Shown: positions 1-8,323 of the stretch, in pieces | How positions within the stretch are numbered: position 1 is the stretch's first letter | Layout of the letters: every line of letters begins with the position of its first letter | Assembly (NCBI GenBank): GCA_938027685.1 | Contig: CALJAM010000017.1 | Location: forward strand, 1-64,000 | Source: an uncultured Bryobacteraceae bacterium | GTDB taxonomy: Bacteria > Acidobacteriota > Terriglobia > Bryobacterales > Bryobacteraceae | DNA: 64,000 nucleotides | Direction: 5' to 3' | Notes under the pieces: model-generated | What the model saw: only the letters and a program-made list of their open reading frames with translations | Told to the model about the DNA's origin: nothing | Databases searched by the model: none | Program-made: the position numbers and the translations under genes

Positions 1-684
1 GTGAGCCGCGCCACGGCGCGCCTGTTCCATGCCTTGGGCATCGACTTCGCCATTCTGGGCAACGAGGAAAAGTGCGCCGGCGAATGCGCCCGCCTGCTCG
101 GCGAAACCGGCCTGTTCGACACGCTGATGGACTACAACATGATTGTCTTTTCCCGCTACCGCTTCAACCGGCTCGTGACCTCCGACGTCCACGCTTATGA
201 CGCGTTCGTCTACGAATACCCGGAACGGGGCTTCCGGTACCCGGTAGAGCAGACAACCCCGTTTCTGGCCCGCCACCTCGAGCGTCTGCGCCCACGGCTG
301 CGTTTCAAGGTGCCGTACGCGGTCACTTACCACGACTCCTGCTGTCTGGGCCGTCACAACGGATTCTACGAGGAGCCCCGCGCCCTGCTGCGCGCCATCC
401 CTGGCATCCGGCTTCTGGAGATGGCGCACAACCGCGTCAATGCCCTGTGCTGCGGCGGAGGAGGCGGCGGTGTGTGGCTGGACGCATACTACCAGTCGAA
501 GGGATACGATCGGCTGCCGGAACGGCGCGTCCGGGAAGCTCTCGCCACCGGAGCCGACGTGCTGGCCGTTTCGTGCCCTTACGAGCTCACACGCTTCGAA
601 GACGCACTGAGGGCCCTGGGGTGCCAGCGGCGCATGATGGTGCGCGACGTCACGGAACTGCTGGCGGAATCGTTGAGCTGGTGA
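1..684 (+). CDS. (Fe-S)-binding cysteine-rich (CCG-domain) protein, 5' truncated
   Basis: The reading frame is open from the first base, so the N-terminus lies outside the window; about 227 residues are visible. The sequence resembles the CCG-domain proteins of the HdrB/HdrD/GlpC type, which carry electrons through unusual Fe-S clusters next to FAD-linked oxidases or heterodisulfide reductases. Visible motifs are HDSCCLGR (near 111), LCCGGGG (near 149) and a late SCPYE (near 191). In family members the late motif is CPxC and the first half carries CCG plus CPHC. Here those read CAGE (25-28) and SDVHAY (61-66), so several ligands are missing. Family placement is fairly sure; whether it still binds a cluster is not. 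Confidence 0.75.
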   Translation: MSRATARLFHALGIDFAILGNEEKCAGECARLLGETGLFDTLMDYNMIVFSRYRFNRLVTSDVHAYDAFVYEYPERGFRYPVEQTTPFLARHLERLRPRLRFKVPYAVTYHDSCCLGRHNGFYEEPRALLRAIPGIRLLEMAHNRVNALCCGGGGGGVWLDAYYQSKGYDRLPERRVREALATGADVLAVSCPYELTRFEDALRALGCQRRMMVRDVTELLAESLSW

Positions 685-750
685 GTTCAGGCTGCGTGCG
701 CACCGGGCATCGGCGGGGGCAAGCGGAACCGCGCGCCCGAGACCTCGTCC

Positions 751-780
751 TTGTGACCCCGGATCCTCGAGCCGCATAAT
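751..780 (+). promoter_or_regulatory. Sigma-70-type promoter, probably leaderless, for the SDR gene
   Basis: TTGTGA (751-756) and CATAAT (775-780) are separated by 18 bp and match -35/-10 spacing. The ATG at 788 follows the -10 by only 7 nt, so transcription would begin at or next to the start codon. No Shine-Dalgarno sequence is present. Confidence 0.55.
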
Positions 781-787
781 CAGCTTC

Positions 788-1495
788 ATGGAACGATTCC
801 TGGAAGGCAAGAGTGCAGCAGTTACGGGGGGAACGCGGGGGATCGGGTATGCGATCGCAAGGGCGCTGCTCCGGGCAGGCGCCGCGGTAGCCATCTGCGG
901 CCGTAGCGAGGAGAACCTGCGCGGCGCCGTGGCGGCCCTGGCGCCCGAGGGCCGCATCGTCGGGCAAACCGCCGACGTTTCGCGATGCGAGGAGGTCGAG
1001 CGCTTTTTCGCCTTCATCGAGCGGGAACTGGGCGGGCCCGACATCCTGGTGAACAACGCGGGGGTGGGCATTTTCGCGCCTGCGGCGGAACTCACCGTCG
1101 AAGATTGGCGGCGCACCATCGAGACCAATCTCACCGGCGCGTTTTACGCTGCGCGCGCGGCGATACCCCGGATGCGGGCGCGCGGCGGCGGCTTCATCAT
1201 CAACATCAGCAGCCTGGCGGCCAGGAACGCCTTCGCGGGCGGCGCGGCCTACAATGCGTCGAAGTTCGGCTTGAACGGCTTCAGCGAGGCGCTCATGCTG
1301 GACTATCGCTACGAGGATATCCGCGTGTCCACGATCATGCCCGGCAGCGTGGCCACCGAATTCGGGCGCAGCGGCCCGGAGGATTGGAAGATCGCGCCCG
1401 AAGACATCGCCGAGGTCGTGCTCTTCCTGTTGCGCATGCCTGCACGCACGCTCGTCAGCCGCGTCGAGGTACGTCCCAGCAAGCCCCGCAAGTAG
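788..1495 (+). CDS. SDR family NAD(P)-dependent oxidoreductase
   Basis: A classical short-chain dehydrogenase/reductase of 235 residues, the usual family length. It has the nucleotide-binding TGGTRGIG motif (13-20), NNAG (89-92), a catalytic serine around 141 and YNASK (155-159) containing the catalytic Tyr and Lys. Such enzymes are cytosolic and oxidise or reduce alcohol/ketone groups. The absence of a basic residue next to the glycine motif does not decide between NAD and NADP, and the substrate cannot be read from sequence. It stands alone between the Fe-S protein and the AAA ATPase, with its own promoter immediately upstream of the ATG. Confidence 0.88.
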   Translation: MERFLEGKSAAVTGGTRGIGYAIARALLRAGAAVAICGRSEENLRGAVAALAPEGRIVGQTADVSRCEEVERFFAFIERELGGPDILVNNAGVGIFAPAAELTVEDWRRTIETNLTGAFYAARAAIPRMRARGGGFIINISSLAARNAFAGGAAYNASKFGLNGFSEALMLDYRYEDIRVSTIMPGSVATEFGRSGPEDWKIAPEDIAEVVLFLLRMPARTLVSRVEVRPSKPRK

Positions 1496-1610
1496 TGCGT
1501 CCGCAGCTCATAAGAGGAGAGGCTGCTCCCGCCGATAAGAAGTAGCGAGCGGTGACTGCCCGAACCCGGCCACGGCAAGAATGCGGGCCGGGCGGGGCGA
1601 ACGGGGCCAT

Positions 1611-2771
1611 ATGACGACGGGGCGTGTCACTTTACTGGATCCTCGGCGCACCGGCCGCGATGCTGAAAGGCTCGAAGCCGGCCTCCGCCGCCTGATCGTG
1701 GGGCAGGAGGAAGCGATCCAGCAGATCGTCAACATCTACCAGATGCATCTGACGGGTATGGCCCCGCCGGGGCGCCCTCTGGGCGTGCTGCTGTTCCTGG
1801 GGCCGACCGGCTCGGGCAAAACGCGCATCGTGGAGGCGACGGCCGAGATCCTGCTCGGCTCCGCCCGAGCGGTGGTCAAAATCGACTGCGCAGAGTTCCA
1901 GCACAGCCACGAGATCGCCAAACTGATCGGTTCGCCCCCCGGCTATCTCGGCCACCGCGAGACGCATCCTCTGCTCAGTCAGGAAACCCTGAATCAGTAT
2001 CACACCGACAGGCTCAAACTCAGCTTCGTACTGTTCGATGAAATCGAGAAGGCCAGCGACGCGCTCTGGAACCTGCTGCTGGGCATCTTGGACAAGGCGA
2101 CTCTCACGTTGGGCGACAATCGCCGCGTGGATTTCTCGCGCGCTCTGATCTTCCTGACCAGCAACCTCGGCGCCGCGGAGATGAGCGCGTTGATGGAGCC
2201 CAAACTCGGCTTTCGGCTGCCGGCGGACGCCGTAAGCGATGCCAGGCTGGCGGGCAAGATCTCACAGGCGGGTCTCGAGGCCGCGCGCCGCAAGTTCACG
2301 CCGGAGTTCATTAACCGCCTCGACAAGATCGTAGTCTTCAAGCCCCTGGGCGAAGCCGAGCTGCGGCAGGTCCTCGACATCGAGTTGCGATTGCTCCAAC
2401 GGCGCATCTTCCTCTCATCGGCCCAGCCTTTCCTGTTCTCGTTGACGCCTGCGGCCAAGGATTTCGTGCTGGAAGAGGGCGTAGACCTCAAGTATGGCGC
2501 GCGGCACCTCAAGCGGGCCATCGAGCGCCTGCTCGTACAACCGCTTTCCAACCTCATCGCCACCGAACAGATCTCCGGCGGGGATCTGATCCGTGTGGAT
2601 TTCGACTCGGCTTCACGCAGCCTGCTCTTCCTGAAAGAGGGTGAGGGGATTCCCATCTCGGAAATGGTGGGCCGGACCGACCTGCCGTTGCCTCTCTGCG
2701 CCGCCGCAGAGGCCGGCCTTCCGGCAGAGACCACTCGCACCAGCAGCGCGCGTACCTCGCGCCGTGGCTAG
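1611..2771 (+). CDS. Stand-alone ClpA/ClpB-type (AAA-2) ATPase
   Basis: A single AAA module like the second ATPase domain of ClpA/ClpB or ClpX-like unfoldases, about 386 residues. Walker A is GPTGSGKT (64-71), Walker B FVLFDEIEKA (139-148), sensor 1 LTSNLG (around 182), and the C-terminal small domain carries GARHLKRAIERLL with the sensor-2 arginine. The N-terminal and first AAA domains of ClpB are absent, as is the zinc finger of ClpX. I chose the ATG at 1611; an in-frame ATG at 1581 would add ten residues. The C-terminal tail after about residue 350 is low complexity. Likely an ATP-driven protein remodelling factor; its partner is unknown. Confidence 0.8.
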   Translation: MTTGRVTLLDPRRTGRDAERLEAGLRRLIVGQEEAIQQIVNIYQMHLTGMAPPGRPLGVLLFLGPTGSGKTRIVEATAEILLGSARAVVKIDCAEFQHSHEIAKLIGSPPGYLGHRETHPLLSQETLNQYHTDRLKLSFVLFDEIEKASDALWNLLLGILDKATLTLGDNRRVDFSRALIFLTSNLGAAEMSALMEPKLGFRLPADAVSDARLAGKISQAGLEAARRKFTPEFINRLDKIVVFKPLGEAELRQVLDIELRLLQRRIFLSSAQPFLFSLTPAAKDFVLEEGVDLKYGARHLKRAIERLLVQPLSNLIATEQISGGDLIRVDFDSASRSLLFLKEGEGIPISEMVGRTDLPLPLCAAAEAGLPAETTRTSSARTSRRG

Positions 2772-3229
2772 TAGGTTTTCCCGCAAAGCACACCGGTGCG
2801 AGGCGCTGAGTTGGAACCTGTGCAGCCGACGCCGCTCGCAGAAACTGAAGAGCCGGTGGCTTGCCTCGGCTCGGCGCTTCGCCGGCATGGCTCGGGTTCC
2901 TGCAGGCCCGATTCTCGCGGCGGTCGTTTATGGGAGCGAGCCCCCTCCGGCCCTGCCTCGAGCGGCCAAGCGAGCCGACTCAAGGCAGCGTTTATTCGGT
3001 GTGGTGAGCTCGTACAGCACTTCCATGCCGAGGCCGAGGTGCCGATTAAACCGAAGCTTCGTCGCGGCCGAGCGGAAGCGGCCGCCTGGGGACCGGGCTA
3101 CAGGCCCGCCGAGGCTGCATGGTGCCGCCGGAGCCGGCGTGGCAGGAGCGGAACGGTGGTCGGCGAACCATGACGGCCGCTCGACGTCCCCGCCGCGTAA
3201 GGCGGTCCCGCCCGTGGGATCGCGCCCGT
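2772..3229. other. Long non-coding stretch upstream of rplM, nothing recognised
   Basis: About 460 bp between the AAA ATPase and the rplM promoter. Open frames exist on both strands but have low-complexity Arg/Ala/Pro-rich translations and no recognisable family. I looked for the conserved cores of RNase P RNA, tmRNA, SRP RNA and tRNAs on both strands and found none. It could hold an untranslated RNA or a decayed gene. Confidence 0.5.
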
Positions 3230-3259
3230 TTGACACGGCACTCGCGGCTCCGCTACGCT
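3230..3259 (+). promoter_or_regulatory. Candidate promoter of rplM-rpsI
   Basis: A perfect TTGACA -35 (3230-3235) and a TACGCT -10 (3254-3259) with an 18-bp spacer lie 37 bp upstream of the rplM ATG. The leader following it contains AAGGAG (3278-3283), somewhat distant from the start codon. Confidence 0.55.
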
Positions 3260-3296
3260 GAATTTATCGAGGACCAAGGAGCGGACGAGTCTGTCC

Positions 3297-3731
3297 ATGA
3301 AGACCCCAATCCCGTCCCAGAAGGAGGTGGTGCGCCGCTGGCACCTGCTGGACGCGCAAGGCGTGGTGCTCGGGCGCTTGGCCACTGTAGCGGCCACTCT
3401 CCTGATGGGCAAGCACAAACCCAATTACACGCCGTTTCTTGACATGGGCGATCACGTCGTGGTGATCAACGCGGCTAAGGTGCGGGTCACTGGCAAAAAA
3501 GAGGACCAGAAGATCTACCGGCATCATACCGGATATCCGGGCGGGCTGAAGGAGATCACGTTCCGTAAGCTCCGCGCCACGCATCCCGAACGCATTGTTT
3601 TCGACGCAATCGCCGGAATGTTGCCGAAGACGAAACTGGGCAAGCGCATGTTGCGCAAGCTGCGCGTATATGCCGGCGACAAGCATCCCCATCAGGGTCA
3701 GAAGCCCGAACCGGTAATGATCCAGACGTGA
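3297..3731 (+). CDS. rplM: 50S ribosomal protein L13
   Basis: A protein of 144 residues, the normal length for L13, with the family's conserved features: RRWHLLDAQG near the N-terminus, LGRLAT, LMGKHKPNYTP, GDHVVVINA, YRHHTGYPGG and the KLGKRMLRKLRVY segment before a short C-terminal HPHQGQKP tail. L13 is an early assembly protein of the large subunit. It is followed after 23 bp by rpsI, the conserved bacterial pairing, and preceded by a TTGACA promoter. The start codon follows the promoter by 37 bp; no alternative start fits the conserved N-terminus better. Confidence 0.97.
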   Translation: MKTPIPSQKEVVRRWHLLDAQGVVLGRLATVAATLLMGKHKPNYTPFLDMGDHVVVINAAKVRVTGKKEDQKIYRHHTGYPGGLKEITFRKLRATHPERIVFDAIAGMLPKTKLGKRMLRKLRVYAGDKHPHQGQKPEPVMIQT

Positions 3732-3754
3732 GCGCGCAGAGAGGATTCTGAACC

Positions 3755-4150
3755 GTGGCTACCCTCGTGCAGTATTTGGGAACCGGGCGGCGCAAGAGCG
3801 CGGTGGCCCGGGTATTTCTACGGCCGGGGAAGGGTCAGGTCACCGTCAACGGCCGCCCTTTCGAGGAGTATTTCGTTAGCGAGCACACGCGCCTGTGGGT
3901 GCGCCAGCCGCTGCTGGCGACCGAGACGGCCGACAAGTTCGACGTGCTGATCTTGGCCAGCGGCGGCGGGCTGTCGGGTCAGGCGGGCGCCGCCCGCCTG
4001 GGCATCGCGCGGGCGCTGGTGGAGTTCAATAGCGAGCTGCGCCCCAAACTCAAGCAGCTTGGCTACCTGACGCGAGATCCGCGCGTGCACGAGCGCAAGA
4101 AGTACGGACAAAAGGGCGCGCGGAAGCGCTTCCAGTACTCCAAGCGCTGA
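3755..4150 (+). CDS. rpsI: 30S ribosomal protein S9
   Basis: A protein of 131 residues with the complete S9 signature: [17 protein letters not shown] at the N-terminus, INGRP-type segment [29 protein letters not shown] in the middle and the invariant basic tail ending [17 protein letters not shown], whose last arginine contacts P-site tRNA in known ribosomes. The start is GTG, consistent with the conserved N-terminus. It lies 23 bp downstream of rplM and is probably co-transcribed with it. Confidence 0.97.
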   Translation: MATLVQYLGTGRRKSAVARVFLRPGKGQVTVNGRPFEEYFVSEHTRLWVRQPLLATETADKFDVLILASGGGLSGQAGAARLGIARALVEFNSELRPKLKQLGYLTRDPRVHERKKYGQKGARKRFQYSKR

Positions 4151-4199
4151 GCGGGACGCGCTCGCGAACGGCTGCTTGCAGCCGGAGGCGCAACCAGCA

Positions 4200-4260
4200 G
4201 GGCCGGGCTCTGAACCGGCCCGTCGCACCTGCAAATTCCGTTTGGGCCGCAGGTGCGACG
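4200..4260 (+). promoter_or_regulatory. Two-hairpin leader of rpsB
   Basis: Two adjacent perfect stems lie just before rpsB. The first pairs GGGCCGG (4200-4206) with CCGGCCC (4215-4221), loop 8 nt. The second pairs CGTCGCACCTGC (4221-4232) with GCAGGTGCGACG (4249-4260), loop 16 nt. There is no following T-run, so an intrinsic terminator is unlikely. Autogenous control of rpsB by S2 through leader structure is known in other bacteria; a similar role here is inference. Confidence 0.5.
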
Positions 4261-4291
4261 CCAGCAATCTTGCCAGGAGCAAGGAGGCAGC

Positions 4292-5191
4292 TTGCCGTCA
4301 ATTTCGATGAAGGAACTGCTCGAAGCCGGCGTTCACTTCGGGCACCAGACCAGACGCTGGAATCCGAAGATGAAAGATTACATCTTCGGCGAACGCAACG
4401 GAATCTACATCATCGATCTTCAGAAGACCCTGCGGCTGTTCAAGGAGGCCATGCAGTTCGTGGGCGAGCAGGCAGCCCAGGGCAAGATTGTCCTTTTCGT
4501 CGGCACCAAGCGGCAGGCGCAGGAGGCCATCGCCGAGGAAGCCACCCGGTGCGGCATGTATTATGTCAACCACCGCTGGTTGGGCGGTCTGCTGACGAAC
4601 TGGGTCACCATCCAGAAGTCCATCAAGCGACTGAAGGATTTGGAGGCGATGGCCGCCTCGAGCGACGGCTACCAGGGCCGCTCCAAAAAGGAAATCATGC
4701 GCTTGGAGCGCGAGCGCAAACATCTCGAGCAGAACCTGGCGGGCATCAAGGACATGCCCGCACGCCCCGACGTGCTCTTCGTGATTGACTCCAGCAAGGA
4801 AGAAATCGCGGTGCGCGAAGCCAACAAGCTGGGCATTCCGGTGGTCGCCGTGGTGGACACCAACTGCGATCCCGATCTGGTGGACTACCCCATTCCGGGC
4901 AACGACGACGCGTTGCGAGCCATCCGGCTGTTCACCAGCAAGATCGCCGACGCGATCATCGAGGGCCGCGCACTGGCCACCGAGCAGACCTTCACCCCCG
5001 AGCACATCGTGGCCGACGAGACGCCGCTCGAGGAAATCCCCGAGTACACCCAGTACGTCGATCCGCGTTTCTCCGAACAGCTCATGTCGGAGACGATCCC
5101 CGAGGAGGAACTGCCGCTGATGTCGCTGCCTCGCAAGGGGTCGGCGACGGAAACCACCCAGGAGGCGGAGGCCGCCGACGGCGACTTTTAA
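4292..5191 (+). CDS. rpsB: 30S ribosomal protein S2
   Basis: S2, about 299 residues, opening [20 protein letters not shown], with KQAQEA-type segment [16 protein letters not shown], the [14 protein letters not shown] motif and [20 protein letters not shown]. The C-terminus carries an acidic extension of about 70 residues beyond the core, common in this phylum. I chose the TTG at 4292 because AAGGAGG (4281-4287) lies 4 nt upstream; the ATG at 4307 would be 19 nt away. It begins the conserved rpsB-tsf-pyrH-frr run, and a pair of hairpins in its leader may control it. Confidence 0.96.
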   Translation: MPSISMKELLEAGVHFGHQTRRWNPKMKDYIFGERNGIYIIDLQKTLRLFKEAMQFVGEQAAQGKIVLFVGTKRQAQEAIAEEATRCGMYYVNHRWLGGLLTNWVTIQKSIKRLKDLEAMAASSDGYQGRSKKEIMRLERERKHLEQNLAGIKDMPARPDVLFVIDSSKEEIAVREANKLGIPVVAVVDTNCDPDLVDYPIPGNDDALRAIRLFTSKIADAIIEGRALATEQTFTPEHIVADETPLEEIPEYTQYVDPRFSEQLMSETIPEEELPLMSLPRKGSATETTQEAEAADGDF

Positions 5192-5230
5192 GCGCGAGTC
5201 CCTGCACCTTTACGGAACAAGGTCAGAACG

Positions 5231-5857
5231 ATGCCGGAGATTACCGCACAGCTGGTCAAACAACTGCGTGAACTGACGGGCGCTGGCATGATGGAGTGCA
5301 AGAGCGCGCTCCTGGAGGCCAATGGCGATATCGCCCAGGCGCAAGTGGTGCTGCGCAAGCGCGGCTTGGCCACCGCGGCCAAAAAGGCCTCCCGCGCCAC
5401 CCGACAGGGGTTGATCGGCAGCTACATCCACCCCGGCGCCCAGCTTGGCGTACTCGTCGAGGTTAACTGCGAGTCGGACTTTGTGGCCCGCACCGACGAG
5501 TTCAAGCAACTGGTGCACGACATTGCCATGCAGATCGCAGCGGCCGATCCGCAATACATCCGCCGCGAGGACGTGCCCCCGGAAGTGCTCGAAAAGGAGC
5601 GCGAGATCCAGCGTGCACGCGCGCTGGCCGAAGGCAAGCCGGAGAAGGTGGTGGACAAGATTGTCGAAGGGCGGCTGGCCAAGTTCTTCGAAGAGGTCTG
5701 CCTCTACGACCAGCCCTTCATCAAGGACAACTCGCTGACGGTCGGGCAACTGATCGCCGGCAAAATCGCACAAGTGGGCGAGAACATCACGGTCTCGCGC
5801 TTCGCGCGCTTCAAGGTGGGCGACCGGGCGAGCGGCGACAGCCCGACCGGCGCCTGA
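5231..5857 (+). CDS. tsf: Elongation factor Ts
   Basis: The guanine nucleotide exchange factor for EF-Tu, 208 residues, which is the short form that lacks part of the duplicated core and coiled-coil seen in the 283-residue enterobacterial protein. The UBA-like N-terminal domain has the signature [26 protein letters not shown], and the core has [15 protein letters not shown] and YDQPFIKDN. It starts 39 bp after rpsB and is followed 17 bp later by pyrH, the standard order. Confidence 0.96.
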   Translation: MPEITAQLVKQLRELTGAGMMECKSALLEANGDIAQAQVVLRKRGLATAAKKASRATRQGLIGSYIHPGAQLGVLVEVNCESDFVARTDEFKQLVHDIAMQIAAADPQYIRREDVPPEVLEKEREIQRARALAEGKPEKVVDKIVEGRLAKFFEEVCLYDQPFIKDNSLTVGQLIAGKIAQVGENITVSRFARFKVGDRASGDSPTGA

Positions 5858-5874
5858 GGCCCCTCGGCAATTCC

Positions 5875-6588
5875 GTGCCCCGCTACAAGCGAGTCTTGCT
5901 CAAGCTGAGCGGCGAGGTGCTCGCCGGGACGGCAGGCTTCGGCCTGGATCGGGAGCGGGTGCACGAGCTGGCCGCGGAAGTCGCCGAGGTCGCTCGTCGA
6001 GGGGTAGAGACCGGCATCGTGCTCGGAGGGGGCAATTTCATCCGCGGCCTCTCGGAGGCGGCCCGCCACATGGATCGGGTCACAGCTGACCACATGGGCA
6101 TGCTGGCCACGGTCATCAACGCGCTGGCGTTCCAGGACGCGTTGGAGAAGCTGGGCGTGGCGACGCGCGTGATGACCGCCATCGAGATGCGGCAGGTGGC
6201 CGAGCCTTACATCCGTCGGCGCGCCCTGCGCCATTTGGAGAAAGGACGCGTCGTCCTGTTCGCCGCAGGGACGTCGAATCCTTACTTTTCCACCGACACC
6301 GCCGCCACCCTGCGCGCCCTCGAGATCCGGGCCCAGATTCTGGCCAAAGGCACGCGCGTGGATGGGGTCTACGACAAGGATCCGCTGAAACATCCCGACG
6401 CAGTGCTGTTCGAGCGCATCAGCTACAACGAGGTGCTGGCCCGCGGTCTGGGCGTCATGGACGCCACGGCTGTGGCCATGTGCCGCGATAACGGTCTGCC
6501 GGTCGTGGTCTTCAACCTGAACGTGCCCGGCAACATTCTCCGCGTCGTCGAAGGCGAGCCCGCAGGCACGCTGATCGCCGAAGGCTGA
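5875..6588 (+). CDS. pyrH: Uridylate kinase (UMP kinase)
   Basis: Hexameric bacterial UMP kinase of the amino-acid-kinase fold, 237 residues. It shows the N-terminal LLKLSGE phosphate-binding motif, [31 protein letters not shown], and [20 protein letters not shown] for nucleotide binding, plus VYDKDP. It phosphorylates UMP to UDP in the cytosol. The start is GTG at 5875; there is no obvious ribosome binding site, consistent with coupling to tsf 17 bp upstream. Typical allosteric control by GTP and UTP is known for the family but not visible here. Confidence 0.96.
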   Translation: MPRYKRVLLKLSGEVLAGTAGFGLDRERVHELAAEVAEVARRGVETGIVLGGGNFIRGLSEAARHMDRVTADHMGMLATVINALAFQDALEKLGVATRVMTAIEMRQVAEPYIRRRALRHLEKGRVVLFAAGTSNPYFSTDTAATLRALEIRAQILAKGTRVDGVYDKDPLKHPDAVLFERISYNEVLARGLGVMDATAVAMCRDNGLPVVVFNLNVPGNILRVVEGEPAGTLIAEG

Positions 6589-6601
6589 CTTTGCGGCGAA
6601 C

Positions 6602-6607
6602 TATAAT
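6602..6607 (+). promoter_or_regulatory. Perfect -10 hexamer upstream of frr
   Basis: TATAAT lies 60 bp upstream of the frr ATG and 14 bp after the pyrH stop. No convincing -35 is visible, so this may be a weak internal promoter for frr within the operon. Confidence 0.35.
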
Positions 6608-6667
6608 GTGTAAGGGGGCGGAGAGAGGACGGACGGCCGGGCATTCTACTGCCAGCGAGTGGAGCCT

Positions 6668-7270
6668 ATGAAGGAGCAACGCAGTGCACCCGCAACGCAG
6701 ACGTTCCAGACGGTTAAGGAAGTACACGCTTTCGCCAGGACCCGCATGGAGAAGGTCCTGGCCGACCTGCAGCACCTAATGGGCACGATCCGAACCGGGC
6801 GGGCCTCCGTAAGCCTGCTCGAGCCGATTCGGGTGGATTACTACGGGACGCCCACGCCGTTGAATCAATTGGCCGCACTGCATGTTCCCGAACCCAACCT
6901 CATCACCATCCAGCCCTGGGACGTCTCGCAAATCGGAGCCATTGAAAAAGCCATCCGCGCGTCCGATCTCGGGCTCAACCCCTCCAACGACGGTCGGATC
7001 ATCCGGGTGCCCATCCCGCCGCTCACCGAGGAACGACGCCGCGAGCTGGTGAAACACTTGCACGCAGTGGCCGAAGAGCACCGCGTCGCGCTGCGCGCCG
7101 TTCGTCGCGAGGCCAATGAAGCGCTCAAGAAGATGATGAAGGACAAGCTCATCAGCGAGGACGATGAGCGCCGTGCGCTCGACGAGGTGCAGAAGATCAC
7201 CGACACACACATGGAGAAGCTCGAGCAGGCCGTCAAGGTCAAGGAAAAAGAGATTCTCGAGCTGAGATAG
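6668..7270 (+). CDS. frr: Ribosome recycling factor
   Basis: RRF releases ribosomes from mRNA after termination together with EF-G. The protein has about 200 residues against 185 usually, the excess being an N-terminal extension of about 15 residues. Core signatures are IRTGRASVSLLEPIRVDYYGTPTPLNQLA, LITIQPWD, IEKAIRASDLGLNPSNDG, RIPIPPLTEERRRELVKHL-like segment, and the C-terminal EVQKITDTHMEKLEQAVKVKEKEI helix. I prefer ATG 6668, with GGAG at 6661-6664, over an in-frame GTG at 6659. It ends the rpsB operon and is followed by a terminator hairpin. Confidence 0.95.
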   Translation: MKEQRSAPATQTFQTVKEVHAFARTRMEKVLADLQHLMGTIRTGRASVSLLEPIRVDYYGTPTPLNQLAALHVPEPNLITIQPWDVSQIGAIEKAIRASDLGLNPSNDGRIIRVPIPPLTEERRRELVKHLHAVAEEHRVALRAVRREANEALKKMMKDKLISEDDERRALDEVQKITDTHMEKLEQAVKVKEKEILELR

Positions 7271-7272
7271 CC

Positions 7273-7298
7273 GCGCGCGGGCCGCGCTCCATTTTTTT
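7273..7298 (+). terminator. Intrinsic terminator after frr
   Basis: A GC stem GCGCG (7273-7277) / CGCGC (7283-7287) with a 5-nt loop is followed 4 nt later by seven T residues (7292-7298). It lies 2 bp after the frr stop codon and would end the rpsB-tsf-pyrH-frr transcript. Confidence 0.6.
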
Positions 7299-7343
7299 CG
7301 GCAAGAAAGCTCTCGCTCCCCCGTTATATCGTTACGGGACGGG

Positions 7344-7883
7344 ATGACCAGGACCCAGGCAGCCCCTACGCCGGCCGCCCAAGGCGAGCCCGAGAGCCTT
7401 GCAGCTTTCTTCCAGCAGTACAAGCGGCGGGCTTACCTGTTCGCGCTCCAGATGGTGGGCGATAGCGACGACGCGCTGGAGTTGACGCAGGAGGCCTTTC
7501 TGCGCCTTCACAAGCGCTGGCACAGACGGGATCCCTCGCAACCGGCCACGGCCTTACTCTATGCGGTGCTCCGCAATCTGGCCATCGACCTGCTCCGCAA
7601 GCGCGCGGTGCGGCGCGAGGCGGAGGCAGAGCCGGAGCAGCAGGGTGTAGCCCGGTTCGAACCGGAGACTTTGGCCGGCCGGCAGGAACTCCGCGCGGCT
7701 TTGTGGCGGGCGATCGAGCGCCTTCCGGAGGCTCAGCGCGAGGTCTTGTTACTGAGGGACTTTCACGGCCTGCGCTATGAGGAGATCGCGCGCATTACCG
7801 GCACCACGTCGACGCTGGTCGCTTCGCGGCTGCGCGACGCGCGCGAGCGCCTGCGACGCAGGCTGGCGAGGTATCTGGAATGA
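7344..7883 (+). CDS. ECF-type RNA polymerase sigma factor
   Basis: A group 4 sigma factor of 179 residues. Region 2 spans roughly 22-92 (AYLFALQMVGDSDDALELTQEAF and the helix around LLYAVLRNLAIDLLRKRA), and region 4 spans 115-175 with LPEAQREVLLLRDFHGLRYEEIARITG and the DNA-recognition helix TTSTLVASRLRDARERL. Region 3 is missing, as in ECF factors. Its stop overlaps the start of the anti-sigma gene as ATGA, so the two are translationally coupled; ECF factors are usually held inactive by such partners until a stress signal arrives. A TATATC hexamer at 7325-7330 could be its own -10. Confidence 0.9.
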   Translation: MTRTQAAPTPAAQGEPESLAAFFQQYKRRAYLFALQMVGDSDDALELTQEAFLRLHKRWHRRDPSQPATALLYAVLRNLAIDLLRKRAVRREAEAEPEQQGVARFEPETLAGRQELRAALWRAIERLPEAQREVLLLRDFHGLRYEEIARITGTTSTLVASRLRDARERLRRRLARYLE

Positions 7884-8323
7884 AACCGGATCGGCACGAG
7901 CAGATTCGCAGCCTGCTCTCGGCGTACCTGGACGAGGAGCTCACGCAGGCCGACAGCCAGCGCGTGCGACTCCACCTGGAGGACTGCGCCGAGTGTCGCG
8001 AGCAGTTGGCGCAGCTCGAACGGCTGAAGCAGCTGACGGGGGAGCTGGTCTTTCCCGATCCCCCGGAGCAAGAATGGGAGGAAGTGGAACGACGGCTCTC
8101 GGTGCGGATCACGCGGGGCGTGGGCTGGATGCTGGTCTGCGGGGGAGCGGTCGGGTTGCTGATTTATTCGCTGGTCATGGCCCTGCTCCACTGGAGACCG
8201 CCAACCGTACGGGAGATTTTGGGCGGGATCGTCCTGGTCGGGGCGCTGCTGTTGTTTTTCTCGGTCCTGCGCCAGCGGCTGCTCGAGCTGCCCCATGACC
8301 GTTACAGGAGGGTAAAGCAGTGA
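7880..8323 (+). CDS. Zinc-finger anti-sigma factor, membrane-anchored
   Basis: A protein of 147 residues with the ZAS motif HLEDCAEC (H32, C36, C39; a histidine/two-cysteine zinc site) in the N-terminal half, which in this family wraps around the sigma factor. Two hydrophobic segments follow (about 82-103 and 113-130) with a short basic tail, so it should be anchored in the inner membrane by a helical hairpin. It overlaps the sigma gene by 4 bp (ATGA) and the YbjQ gene by 4 bp (GTGA). The extracytoplasmic loop between the two helices is only about ten residues, so sensing may happen in the membrane or cytoplasm. Confidence 0.85.
   Translation: MKPDRHEQIRSLLSAYLDEELTQADSQRVRLHLEDCAECREQLAQLERLKQLTGELVFPDPPEQEWEEVERRLSVRITRGVGWMLVCGGAVGLLIYSLVMALLHWRPPTVREILGGIVLVGALLLFFSVLRQRLLELPHDRYRRVKQ

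Noticed and set aside
2772-3229. RNase P RNA, tmRNA or SRP RNA in the gap before rplM
   Set aside because: The invariant cores (for example GAGGAAAGTCC of RNase P and the T-loop of tmRNA) are not found on either strand.
4151-4291. An intrinsic terminator between rpsI and rpsB
   Set aside because: Neither stem is followed by a T-run and rpsB is the next gene on the same strand; a leader structure is more likely.
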